NCBI GenBank assembly: GCA_024405645.1
Contig: JAKSOJ010000085.1
Location: forward strand, 1-5,854
DNA: 5,854 nucleotides
Reading direction: 5' to 3'
Source of the DNA: Phascolarctobacterium sp.
GTDB taxonomy: Bacteria; Bacillota; Negativicutes; Acidaminococcales; Acidaminococcaceae
Shown: positions 1-5,823 of the stretch, piece after piece
How positions within the stretch are numbered: the first letter of the stretch is position 1
Layout: the number at the start of each line of letters is the position of its first letter
Notes under the pieces: generated by a model
Database searches by the model: none
The model's input: only the letters and a program-made list of their open reading frames with translations
What the model was told of the DNA's origin: nothing
Made by a program: the position numbers and the translations under genes

Positions 1-24
1 GGCTTGATCAAGATACTTTTCCAT
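1..24 (-). CDS. N-terminus of a truncated gene in the antiporter operon
   Basis: Only the first eight codons are in the window, reading MEKYLDQA, and the gene runs off the left edge. The start is well supported: an AAAGGAG Shine-Dalgarno (complement of 31-37) lies 6 nt before the ATG at 24-22. The ATG sits inside the last codons of the upstream antiporter gene, overlapping it by 17 nt in another frame, so the two are probably co-transcribed and translationally coupled. Eight residues cannot give a function. Some M20-family amidohydrolases begin with a similar K-Y-x-x-Q-A pattern, but this is only a guess that the sequence to the left would settle. Confidence 0.6.
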
Positions 25-1321
25 GAGAAACTCCTTTATTAAATAATGCAACCCCCAGCCTCCACAAGGGAACAACATAGAGGAAAAATGCAAAAAGAAC
101 ACTTGCGTCCCCTGTCCCAAGTGTTGCCAAGGGCATTGCCACTGCCAAAGACCAAGGAAACATAGGGGCAACTAAAACAGCTGTATTTTCCAGATTTACA
201 GCCAATTCATTTTTATCTAAATCTAAATCCTTGCATAAATTATAGGTCAAAATTATGGTTAATGTCTGGTTACAAGCAATAGCACCAGTAATTATTGATG
301 CCAAAAGCATTGCTCCAAAGGATGTATAATTCTTAGCAAAGACAGAAATTTTTTCTTTGACTCTATCCAAAAGACCAGTCGCCTTAAAGATACCTGCGTA
401 ACAAGAAGAGATAAGAATAATGACAGCCAAACGTGCCATTCCCAATGCTCCTCCACCGTTAAGCATACGAGCTACTTCTGCATCTTTAGCATAGTACCCA
501 TAGAGAGCGATATTTCCTAAATCAACAAGCGCAATGTCCTGCAAGTAAACACTGAGCACAATCGCAGTAACAATACTTACCCCTAGTGTTAATTTTACTG
601 GTACCCGATAAAGAGAAAGACCTAGAACAAGCAAAGCAGGTATAAATGCCAAATAATTGAGATTAAATTCCTTGCTCAAGAGCTTCGCTAAATCCATATT
701 TACGGCTTCATATGGCAGAAAGTATCCCAATCCCAAATAAATCAAAGAACAAATCGCAAAAGGAATATAGGCTGTTTTTACCATATTGCGAATATTATCA
801 AAAAGATTTGTCTCGGTCAGTTCAGAAACCAAAAGTGCTGAAGTTGATACAGGTGAACAACGGTCCCCAACATAGATGCCGGAAATAATAGCTCCGCCGA
901 TAAGCAAAGGCGGAAGCTGCATGGCATTGCCCATGGTTAAACAAATTACGCCCATTGTCGCAACTGTGCCAAAGGAAGTACCTATCAAAACAGAAACGAG
1001 GGCATTTAATAAAAATGCAGCCAAAAGAAACCAAGATGGACTCACAAACGCAGTAGCATAGCTAACAATAACAGCAATTGTTCCAGATGCTCTCCAAAAT
1101 GCTGTCAAAAGGCCAATTAGCAAAAAGGTAATAAGAATATTGCGTGTCGTCTTGATTCCATCTACACACATTTTCAGCAAAGCAGAAATGGCAAACCCCT
1201 GATAGAGCCCGTAGCCAAGAAATATGACGAGTCCAACGGTCAAAGCATATAATATTGAATACCCCATGCTCAAACATACGAGCAAGCAGGCACTAAAAAA
1301 AGCTAAAATAAGAAAATCCAT
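8..1321 (-). CDS. NhaC-family Na+/H+ antiporter
   Basis: Integral inner-membrane protein of 437 residues, about the usual length for the NhaC family, with roughly a dozen hydrophobic segments along its whole length. Family marks visible: GIYVGDRCSP at 148-157 (the conserved G-D-x-x-S-P signature), the polar membrane stretch ACNQT at 349-353, and LENTAVLVAP at 377-386. NhaC proteins exchange cytoplasmic H+ or Na+ across the membrane; some relatives exchange organic ions such as malate/lactate, so the substrate is uncertain. I start at ATG 1321 because the first membrane segment follows at once. An in-frame TTG at 1354 would add 11 residues, but has no Shine-Dalgarno before it. The stop codon lies inside the next minus-strand gene (start at 24), implying an operon. 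The gene diverges from ddh. Confidence 0.85.
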   Translation of the reverse strand: MDFLILAFFSACLLVCLSMGYSILYALTVGLVIFLGYGLYQGFAISALLKMCVDGIKTTRNILITFLLIGLLTAFWRASGTIAVIVSYATAFVSPSWFLLAAFLLNALVSVLIGTSFGTVATMGVICLTMGNAMQLPPLLIGGAIISGIYVGDRCSPVSTSALLVSELTETNLFDNIRNMVKTAYIPFAICSLIYLGLGYFLPYEAVNMDLAKLLSKEFNLNYLAFIPALLVLGLSLYRVPVKLTLGVSIVTAIVLSVYLQDIALVDLGNIALYGYYAKDAEVARMLNGGGALGMARLAVIILISSCYAGIFKATGLLDRVKEKISVFAKNYTSFGAMLLASIITGAIACNQTLTIILTYNLCKDLDLDKNELAVNLENTAVLVAPMFPWSLAVAMPLATLGTGDASVLFAFFLYVVPLWRLGVALFNKGVSHGKVS

Positions 1322-1329
1322 TTTTACAA

Positions 1330-1352
1330 CAGGAGAAATCCCCTGCCCCCTC
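1330..1352 (-). promoter_or_regulatory. Hairpin-separated ribosome binding site of the antiporter gene
   Basis: On the minus strand GAGGGGG (1352-1346) is the only strong Shine-Dalgarno-like run before the antiporter ATG, yet it lies 24 nt from the start codon, which is too far. Between them CAGGGGATTTCTCCTG (1345-1330) can form a 6-bp stem (one G-U pair) with an ATTT loop. Folding it would cut the effective spacing to 8 nt. The sequence and pairing are visible; the bridging role is inference. The alternative is initiation at TTG 1354, inside which this region would be coding. Confidence 0.4.
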
Positions 1353-1379
1353 AAAATTAAATGTATATCTCTAATATGT

Positions 1380-1408
1380 ATAATAGCACAAATATATATT
1401 TTACAAAA
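1380..1408 (-). promoter_or_regulatory. Putative promoter of the antiporter operon
   Basis: The minus strand has an extended -10, TGCTATTAT (1388-1380), and a weak -35, TTTTGT (1408-1403), 17 nt upstream of the hexamer. Transcription would start near 1373, giving a leader of about 50 nt before ATG 1321. The -35 lies inside the inverted repeat TTACA-AAAG-TGTAA. Confidence 0.5.
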
Positions 1409-1414
1409 GTGTAA
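1401..1414. repeat. Inverted repeat TTACA-N4-TGTAA, possible operator
   Basis: A perfect 5-bp inverted repeat, TTACA (1401-1405) and TGTAA (1410-1414), with spacer AAAG. It covers the -35 region of the antiporter promoter, where a repressor could act. In AT-rich DNA such a short repeat may be chance. Confidence 0.3.
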
Positions 1415-1436
1415 TTTATTTATGATTATGCAATGT

Positions 1437-1455
1437 ATACTTGTATAAATACTTG
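1437..1455 (+). repeat. Direct repeat ATACTTG, 12-bp period, before the ddh -35
   Basis: ATACTTG occurs at 1437-1443 and again at 1449-1455. The second copy runs into the TTGAAA -35 element of the ddh promoter. The hexamer TGTATA is also present four times in this divergent region (starting at 1362, 1377, 1434 and 1442). These could be regulator sites, but no known operator is matched. Confidence 0.3.
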
Positions 1456-1481
1456 AAATTTTTCTTGTGAAATAGTATGAT
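1453..1481 (+). promoter_or_regulatory. Putative main promoter of ddh
   Basis: TTGAAA (1453-1458) and TATGAT (1476-1481) are separated by 17 nt, close to the sigma-A consensus. A transcript would begin near 1488, giving an untranslated leader of about 78 nt, too short for a lysine riboswitch. A second perfect -10, TATAAT, lies at 1525-1530 but has no recognisable -35. Confidence 0.6.
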
Positions 1482-1495
1482 TATGGAGGTTATCT

Positions 1496-1513
1496 ATGTA
1501 CCTATGCGATTAA
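1496..1513 (+). CDS. Possible five-codon leader ORF upstream of ddh
   Basis: ATG TAC CTA TGC GAT TAA encodes MYLCD. A GGAGG Shine-Dalgarno at 1485-1489 lies 6 nt before the ATG, a better ribosome site than many real genes have. However, the best promoter predicts transcription starting around 1488, which would remove most of that site. The ORF is therefore either served by an earlier start or is a chance match. The peptide shows no run of regulatory codons that would suggest attenuation. Confidence 0.2.
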   Translation: MYLCD

Positions 1514-1565
1514 TAAAAAATAAATATAATCGTAAATTTTTAAAAGTATGAGAGGGGTATAACAA

Positions 1566-2537
1566 ATGACTATTAAAATTGGTATTGTTGGCTACGGCAA
1601 CCTTGGTAAAGGCGTAGAAACCAACATTAAAAACAATCCTGACATGGAACTCGTTGCTGTATTCAGCCGTCGTCAATTGGCTGGCACTATTTCCGGTGTT
1701 CCCGCAGTAACCATCGATAAAATCGAAGAATATAAAGGCAAAATCGACGTAATGATTCTTTGCGGCGGCTCTGCTACCGACCTGGATATCCAAGGTCCTC
1801 AAATCTCCAAACATTTCGTAACTGTTGACAGCTTTGATACTCATCCTCGCATTCCTGAATATTTTGCAAAAATGGATGCTGTTGCTCAAGAAGCTGGCAC
1901 CTGCTCCATTATCTCTGTTGGTTGGGATCCGGGCCTGTTCTCCCTCGCTCGTCTCCTCGGCAACTGCGTTCTTCCTAACGGCAAGGACTATACCTTCTGG
2001 GGCAAAGGCGTTTCCCAAGGCCACTCCGACGCTATCCGTCGTATCCCTGGCGTAAAGAACGGCAAACAATATACCTGCCCGAAACAAGAAGTTATGGATT
2101 CTGTTCGCGCTGGCGAAAATCCGGAAGTTAAAGGCAACGAAGCTCACACTCGTGTTTGCTATGTTGTTCCTGAAGAAGGCGCTGATCTCGCAGCTATCGA
2201 AACTGCAATCAAAACCATGCCTAACTACTTCGTTGGCTATGAAACCTATGTAAACTTCATTACCGAAGAAGAATTCAACCGTGAACATACTGGTATTCCC
2301 CATGGTGGTTTCGTATTCCGTACTGGCGAATCCTCTGAAGGCGTTAAACATGTTTATGAATTCGCTCTCAAACTCGATTCTAACCCGGAATTCACCTCTT
2401 CCGTTCTGCTGGCATTTGCTCGTGGCATTAACCGCATGGCACAAACCGGTGCTAAAGGCTGCTTCACTGTATTCGACATTCCGTTTGCATGGCTCTCCCC
2501 CAAATCTGGCGAAGAACTCCGTGCTCACCTGCTGTAA
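1566..2537 (+). CDS. ddh: meso-diaminopimelate D-dehydrogenase
   Basis: Cytoplasmic NADP-dependent enzyme (EC 1.4.1.16) that reductively aminates tetrahydrodipicolinate to meso-2,6-diaminopimelate in one step, feeding peptidoglycan and lysine synthesis. The product has 323 residues, close to the 320 of the Corynebacterium glutamicum enzyme. Visible features: Rossmann motif GYGNLG (9-14); SRR at 34-36, which suits the NADP 2'-phosphate; CGGSATD at 66-72; GWDPG at 119-123; FWGKG at 144-148 followed by QGHSDAIRRIPG (151-162); HTGIPHGG (241-248); and LDSNPEFT (270-277). These align with the substrate-binding regions of the family. The start is fixed by GAGAGGGG (1550-1557) 8 nt before the ATG. 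All arginines use CGT or CGC and many codons end in C, unlike the neighbouring genes, which suggests high expression. It is a single-gene unit ending at the hairpin at 2625-2666. Confidence 0.96.
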   Translation: MTIKIGIVGYGNLGKGVETNIKNNPDMELVAVFSRRQLAGTISGVPAVTIDKIEEYKGKIDVMILCGGSATDLDIQGPQISKHFVTVDSFDTHPRIPEYFAKMDAVAQEAGTCSIISVGWDPGLFSLARLLGNCVLPNGKDYTFWGKGVSQGHSDAIRRIPGVKNGKQYTCPKQEVMDSVRAGENPEVKGNEAHTRVCYVVPEEGADLAAIETAIKTMPNYFVGYETYVNFITEEEFNREHTGIPHGGFVFRTGESSEGVKHVYEFALKLDSNPEFTSSVLLAFARGINRMAQTGAKGCFTVFDIPFAWLSPKSGEELRAHLL

Positions 2538-2624
2538 TATTTAGTTCTAATTTCAAGGCACACAGTGCTAATTGAATGAATCAAGTCTATGGCATGATAA
2601 ACTTAAAATATTAACACAAAATAT

Positions 2625-2666
2625 AAGAACATCCTACTTCAGTCTAGAAATAGGATGTTCTTTTTT
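2625..2666 (+). terminator. Rho-independent terminator of ddh, possibly bidirectional
   Basis: A perfect 12-bp stem, AAGAACATCCTA (2625-2636) with TAGGATGTTCTT (2651-2662), has a 14-nt loop and is followed by a run of Ts ending at 2666. It lies about 90 nt after the ddh stop. On the minus strand the tail is TTATATTTTG, a weaker but usable U-tract, so it may also end the convergent kinase-hydrolase operon. No other structure stands out between 2538 and 2725 apart from weak small hairpins. Confidence 0.88.
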
Positions 2667-2725
2667 ATATTAATCTTGTTATAAATCGGTTGTGATTTAT
2701 TTCATCACTATGGACTATGCTCTTT

Positions 2726-3436
2726 TTAGAGATTTTCCAAATATGTCAGAAGAGCCTTAAAATCACCATGAGGAAGCTTATCGATATCTACATTCCCACG
2801 ATCATAAGTGTATTCATTAGTCACTAGGAAGCCGTTCAGTCCTACTTCCAAGCAATTCATATCGTCGCGAGTATCGTTGCCTACCATGAGCACTTCGGAA
2901 GGCTTTAAGTCGAACATTTCACACAGCTCGAGATAATAACCAGTATTAGCCTTGGTGTAATGAGAATTGTCATAATAAGTTACATGGTCAAACATTTCCG
3001 GCTTGAGCCCAGTCCAGCTCATTCTTTCATCAGTTGCGATGGGTGGAAACACAGGATTGGTGGCAAGAACAACCTTTAAACCTTTTTCGCGACAAATTTC
3101 TACGGCACGAACTGCATCAGGATTGAATTTAATGAATTGCTCACGCATTTCCTTCCATTCATTTTCGTAAAAATCTTCAAAAACGCTTTCATCGTAGGAG
3201 TAATCGTCTTTTCCGAAAAACTTGCAATAGCTTTCCCAAAAAGCTTCGCTACAAAGTCTGGAGCCATCACATTGCAGTAAATCCATGGAAGCATCCCAGA
3301 ACTTTTTAGCAAATTCTTGAGGATTGTAACCCTTGGTAGCAAATTTCTTTGTTACCTTACGAACATACTCTTCCATGTATGAATTAATCTCTACGAAAAG
3401 CAGAGTTCCATCTAAATCAAAAAATACAGCTTTCAT
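2726..3436 (-). CDS. HAD-superfamily hydrolase, probable phosphatase
   Basis: Cytoplasmic haloacid dehalogenase-type hydrolase of 236 residues. Core motifs in order: motif I FFDLDGTLL (5-13), with D7 the expected nucleophile and D9 the acid/base; motif II LATNP with T126; a probable motif III lysine K162 (YTKANTG); and motif IV MVGNDTRDD (184-192), with D188 and D192 for Mg2+. The roughly 100 residues between motifs I and II form a helical C1-type cap that sets substrate choice; it is rich in aromatic and acidic residues. The substrate is unknown; sugar phosphates and phosphoglycolate are typical for the class. Its ATG overlaps the kinase stop codon as ATGA, and GGAGG (3448-3444) lies 7 nt before it, so it is the second gene of a two-gene operon. 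Confidence 0.88.
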   Translation of the reverse strand: MKAVFFDLDGTLLFVEINSYMEEYVRKVTKKFATKGYNPQEFAKKFWDASMDLLQCDGSRLCSEAFWESYCKFFGKDDYSYDESVFEDFYENEWKEMREQFIKFNPDAVRAVEICREKGLKVVLATNPVFPPIATDERMSWTGLKPEMFDHVTYYDNSHYTKANTGYYLELCEMFDLKPSEVLMVGNDTRDDMNCLEVGLNGFLVTNEYTYDRGNVDIDKLPHGDFKALLTYLENL

Positions 3437-4335
3437 TTTCTCTCCTCCAAAAAGTAACGAACAGCGCCATACATGCCTGCCTTGTTACCAAGAATAGCGG
3501 GACGAATATCTAAATTAGTAAAGACTTCAGGAGCATTTTGTTGTTCCAAGGCTTTCTTGAGATATGGTAGAACAACATCAGAGCTTTCCATTATTCCTCC
3601 ACCAAGCACAAAGCAATCTGGATCTACAGTTTTCGCAAGCCTTACCATGCCTTGCGCAAGATAATCCATAGTTTTTTCCAGTGCTTTAATTGCTTGTACG
3701 TCACCAGTTTTTATTCTATCAATGATTATCTTACCATTGAGTTCTTCCAATCTTTCGCCAGTCATCCCAACCCAACAATGAACAAGGCCACGTGTTGACC
3801 CAACATTGTCAAGCTTAGAACCATCGGATAAGATGTAGTAGCCCACCTCTCCAGTAGCTCCATGGCGCCCTACGATAAGCTTGCCGTCAAAAATTATAGC
3901 AGAGCCTACCCCAGTGCCAATAGTCATCATAACCATAAGTTTGGTACCTTTCCCTGCGCCCACGAAATATTCTCCCAATGCAGCAACGTTAACATCATTG
4001 CCCACAGTCACAGGAAGACCTGTCAATTCACGCAGTTTTTCGCCTAATGGATAGCCAGAATAACCTGGAAAATTATCGCCAATAAGAAGAATTTTGCCAG
4101 TGTTTTCTTCAACAATGCCCGCAGTACCAACAGCAATGCCCTCTATGATTTCACCGCGCATCTGGCAATCTTCCAGAACTTCGAGAATTTGTTCCATAAA
4201 GGCTTCTACACCGCCATGAAGAATTTTATTGGGCATAGAATTTACTGCTAAAAGGTTACCCTCTAAACTAGCAAGACCATATTTTATCATTGTTCCACCT
4301 ATATCTAGGCAGAAAATTTTTCTTTTATCTATCAT
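3433..4335 (-). CDS. ROK-family sugar kinase
   Basis: ATP-dependent cytoplasmic kinase of 300 residues, normal for non-regulator ROK proteins; there is no N-terminal helix-turn-helix, so it is not an NagC/XylR-type repressor. Visible motifs: ATP phosphate-binding DIGGT (11-15), GTAGI (70-74), catalytic aspartate D114 in GNDVN (112-116), TIGTGVGSA (138-146), GEVGY (162-166) and LGGGI (244-248). Two things are unusual: the ExGH histidine is Tyr166, and the usual CxCGxxGC zinc site is absent, replaced by the stretch ending in STRGLVHC (180-187). Cysteine-free ROK proteins with a similar S-T-x-x-L-V segment exist, so this is probably a subfamily trait. Glucose, N-acetylmannosamine or a phosphotransferase-independent sugar are all possible substrates. 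AGGAG (4348-4344) lies 8 nt before the ATG. It is the first gene of the operon with the HAD hydrolase. Confidence 0.88.
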   Translation of the reverse strand: MIDKRKIFCLDIGGTMIKYGLASLEGNLLAVNSMPNKILHGGVEAFMEQILEVLEDCQMRGEIIEGIAVGTAGIVEENTGKILLIGDNFPGYSGYPLGEKLRELTGLPVTVGNDVNVAALGEYFVGAGKGTKLMVMMTIGTGVGSAIIFDGKLIVGRHGATGEVGYYILSDGSKLDNVGSTRGLVHCWVGMTGERLEELNGKIIIDRIKTGDVQAIKALEKTMDYLAQGMVRLAKTVDPDCFVLGGGIMESSDVVLPYLKKALEQQNAPEVFTNLDIRPAILGNKAGMYGAVRYFLEERK

Positions 4336-4366
4336 TTCGATAACTCCTAACGAAAGTCATACGCTA

Positions 4367-4395
4367 ATTTTATCATAAAATTCCGACAAGAGCAA
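4367..4395 (-). promoter_or_regulatory. Putative promoter of the kinase-hydrolase operon
   Basis: The minus strand carries -35 TTGCTC (4395-4390), a 17-nt spacer and -10 TAAAAT (4372-4367) with an extended TG (TGATAAAAT). Transcription would start near 4360, leaving about 25 nt before the kinase ATG, just enough for its AGGAG site. The -35 directly abuts the terminator hairpin at 4396-4429. Confidence 0.6.
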
Positions 4396-4429
4396 AAGTG
4401 GTGCTAAACATAAAAGCTTAGCACCACTT
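4396..4429. terminator. Hairpin terminator between the M48 and ROK genes
   Basis: A perfect 12-bp stem, AAGTGGTGCTAA (4396-4407) with TTAGCACCACTT (4418-4429), has a 10-nt loop and lies 20 nt past the M48 stop codon, so it should end M48 transcription. On the minus strand, though, only TTTT and then a mixed GCTCTTG follow. The long T-rich tail (4431-4450) is on the plus-strand side, where no sense gene precedes it. It probably works in both directions. Confidence 0.75.
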
Positions 4430-4448
4430 GTTTTTATATTTTATTTTT

Positions 4449-5525
4449 TTATTTTCCTTTATTCGCAAGCTTCAGGTTATTAACCCATGCATTGCCATTA
4501 TCACCATAAGCAAGGCTCATAATGTAATAATCGCCCAAATATAAACCGCCATTATAAATATAGGGTTCAGGTCTTGCTGCAGCATTTGCATGATAAACCT
4601 TAGCTAAATTACCTGCAACAAAATAAGTTCTTTCACGAGCAGATTGACCATTGCCAGCGTTTGCTACACCGATTTTAACCTTATTAACGAAGATTTCGCC
4701 AGTCTTTTTATCAACTACAACCATTTTATTGCTGTATTCAGTCATATAATCGCTATTGGTATCACGACGATTTTCGGTTTTAGGATGGTCATTAAGAGCA
4801 AGCATGTTACCAGTTGCTTTAGTTGAATGGTCAAGCACTCTTTGCCAAACTGCAGCACCCGCTCCAACATTATAGCCAGCCTCGCTGCAATAGGTAAAGC
4901 TATCTTTATCAGCAACTTTTTCTTGAGGCAGAGTTACCCATTTAGCTTGAGCATAATTGCTAGCAAAGTTTGTCATAATGGAACCAGTAAGATTACCACC
5001 TGCCGCAACCATTGCTAAAGCAGTTTGCATACCAATGCTTTTCTTTGCTCCGTTGAGAACATGGTTATGGGTGCCATGGGATAATTCATGACCAACTACA
5101 AAAGCCATTTCGTCTTCTTGATAGTTAAGAGCATTGAAAGCACCAATGTTAACACTAAAGTTATGGCCCATTGTGCAGAAAGCATTAAAGCTAGTTTCAT
5201 TATTTACAAAGTAATTGTAAGGTCTTTCATACACAGTGGGATCATATTTTGCAACAATAGGATTCAATCTTGCAAAAATATTGTTCAGTTGTTGATTGGC
5301 TTGCCATTCGTAGTTAACGCCAACCTCACCTTTAATTTTTTCGCAATATTCATTTCTATAAACAGTATCGATCATATCGATTTCTTTGGTAACTTGCTTA
5401 TATTGCTGAGCACCTTGTACACCAGCCGCAATAACACCTGCAAGTCCACCAGCCTCGGTAGAAACAGGTGCAGATAATCCTAAAGATAATACACATAATG
5501 CAGTTAAAACTACTTTTTTATACAT
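4449..5525 (-). CDS. Secreted M48-family zinc metallopeptidase
   Basis: Exported peptidase of 358 residues. A Sec signal peptide is clear: KK at 3-4, a hydrophobic core at about 5-19, and likely cleavage after STEA at 25. There is no acceptable lipobox around C11, so it is probably soluble in the envelope or outside. Catalytic motifs: HELSH (146-150), which binds zinc with two histidines and has the general base E147; the third ligand E202 in EKVAD (202-206); and the M48-type HPKTENRR (247-254). NAFCTMGHNFSVNIG (114-128) is the usual strand before the active-site helix. Residues from about 260 onward form a beta-rich tail of unknown role with no domain I recognise. Envelope protein quality control is the usual role of such proteins. 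GGAGG (5537-5533) lies 7 nt before the ATG. It is a single-gene unit with its own promoter. Confidence 0.92.
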   Translation of the reverse strand: MYKKVVLTALCVLSLGLSAPVSTEAGGLAGVIAAGVQGAQQYKQVTKEIDMIDTVYRNEYCEKIKGEVGVNYEWQANQQLNNIFARLNPIVAKYDPTVYERPYNYFVNNETSFNAFCTMGHNFSVNIGAFNALNYQEDEMAFVVGHELSHGTHNHVLNGAKKSIGMQTALAMVAAGGNLTGSIMTNFASNYAQAKWVTLPQEKVADKDSFTYCSEAGYNVGAGAAVWQRVLDHSTKATGNMLALNDHPKTENRRDTNSDYMTEYSNKMVVVDKKTGEIFVNKVKIGVANAGNGQSARERTYFVAGNLAKVYHANAAARPEPYIYNGGLYLGDYYIMSLAYGDNGNAWVNNLKLANKGK

Positions 5526-5586
5526 AGTTCTTCCTCCAAAACAACTTACTAATCTTTGAAAAAAATAAATAACTATACTAATTTGT

Positions 5587-5615
5587 ATTATATCATAGCG
5601 TATATAGTGCGTAAA
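5587..5615 (-). promoter_or_regulatory. Putative strong promoter of the M48 peptidase gene
   Basis: The minus strand has -35 TTTACG (5615-5610), a 17-nt spacer and a perfect extended -10, TGATATAAT (5595-5587). Transcription would start near 5580, giving a leader of about 55 nt. The remaining stretch up to the tRNA terminator is AT-rich with no gene visible. Confidence 0.7.
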
Positions 5616-5697
5616 GTTTTAGCTTATCAGTACTTATAAATATATAAAGCAACTATCTATGAATAGTAGATTGATGTTAACAAATATTGATAAATAC

Positions 5698-5727
5698 AAA
5701 AAACTCCAACCCTTTCGGATTGGAGTT
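5698..5727 (-). terminator. Rho-independent terminator after tRNA-Leu
   Basis: On the minus strand AACTCCAATCC pairs with GGGTTGGAGTT (11 bp including one G-U) around a GAAA tetraloop, and a T-run follows (5703-5698). It begins 9 nt after the encoded CCA end of the tRNA, and only the minus strand has a U-tract. Confidence 0.93.
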
Positions 5728-5736
5728 AAATCTCTT

Positions 5737-5823
5737 TGGTGCCGGAGGCCGGACTCGAACCGGCACGAGCGTAAACCCGCTTGATTTTGAGTCAAGTGCG
5801 TCTGCCAATTCCGCCACTTCGGC
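5737..5823 (-). tRNA. tRNA-Leu (anticodon CAA)
   Basis: An 87-nt class II tRNA that reads the UUG codon. On the minus strand: acceptor GCCGAAG (5823-5817); the usual Leu D-arm; anticodon stem CTTGA/TCAAG around loop CTCAAAA, giving CAA; a long variable arm CGGG-TTTACG-CTCG; T-arm GCCGG-TTCGAGT-CCGGC; 3' acceptor strand CTCCGGC; discriminator A, as expected for leucine; and an encoded CCA (5739-5737). One acceptor pair is mismatched: A5 faces C68, where U68 would restore CTTCGGC. Everything else pairs well, so the gene is probably functional. Confidence 0.96.

Noticed and set aside
1322..1354. Antiporter start at TTG 1354
   Set aside because: There is no Shine-Dalgarno upstream and the extra 11 residues add no domain. 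I preferred ATG 1321, although its own ribosome site is unusually placed.
1482..1565. Lysine riboswitch or T-box upstream of ddh
   Set aside because: The predicted leader is only about 80 nt, AT-rich, and lacks the long helices and terminator such elements need.
1494..2528. A 344-codon open frame on the minus strand opposite ddh
   Set aside because: It lies almost wholly antisense to a confidently identified enzyme. Long antisense frames are a common side effect of the strongly biased codons of ddh, and its product has no recognisable motif or ribosome site.
2692..2708. GTGAT/ATCAC hairpin as terminator of the HAD gene
   Set aside because: Only 5 bp with an AT-rich loop and no U-tract; the stronger hairpin at 2625-2662 explains termination better.
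5088..5477. A 129-codon plus-strand open frame inside the M48 gene
   Set aside because: It is antisense to the catalytic part of a clear metallopeptidase, and I saw no ribosome site or protein family feature.
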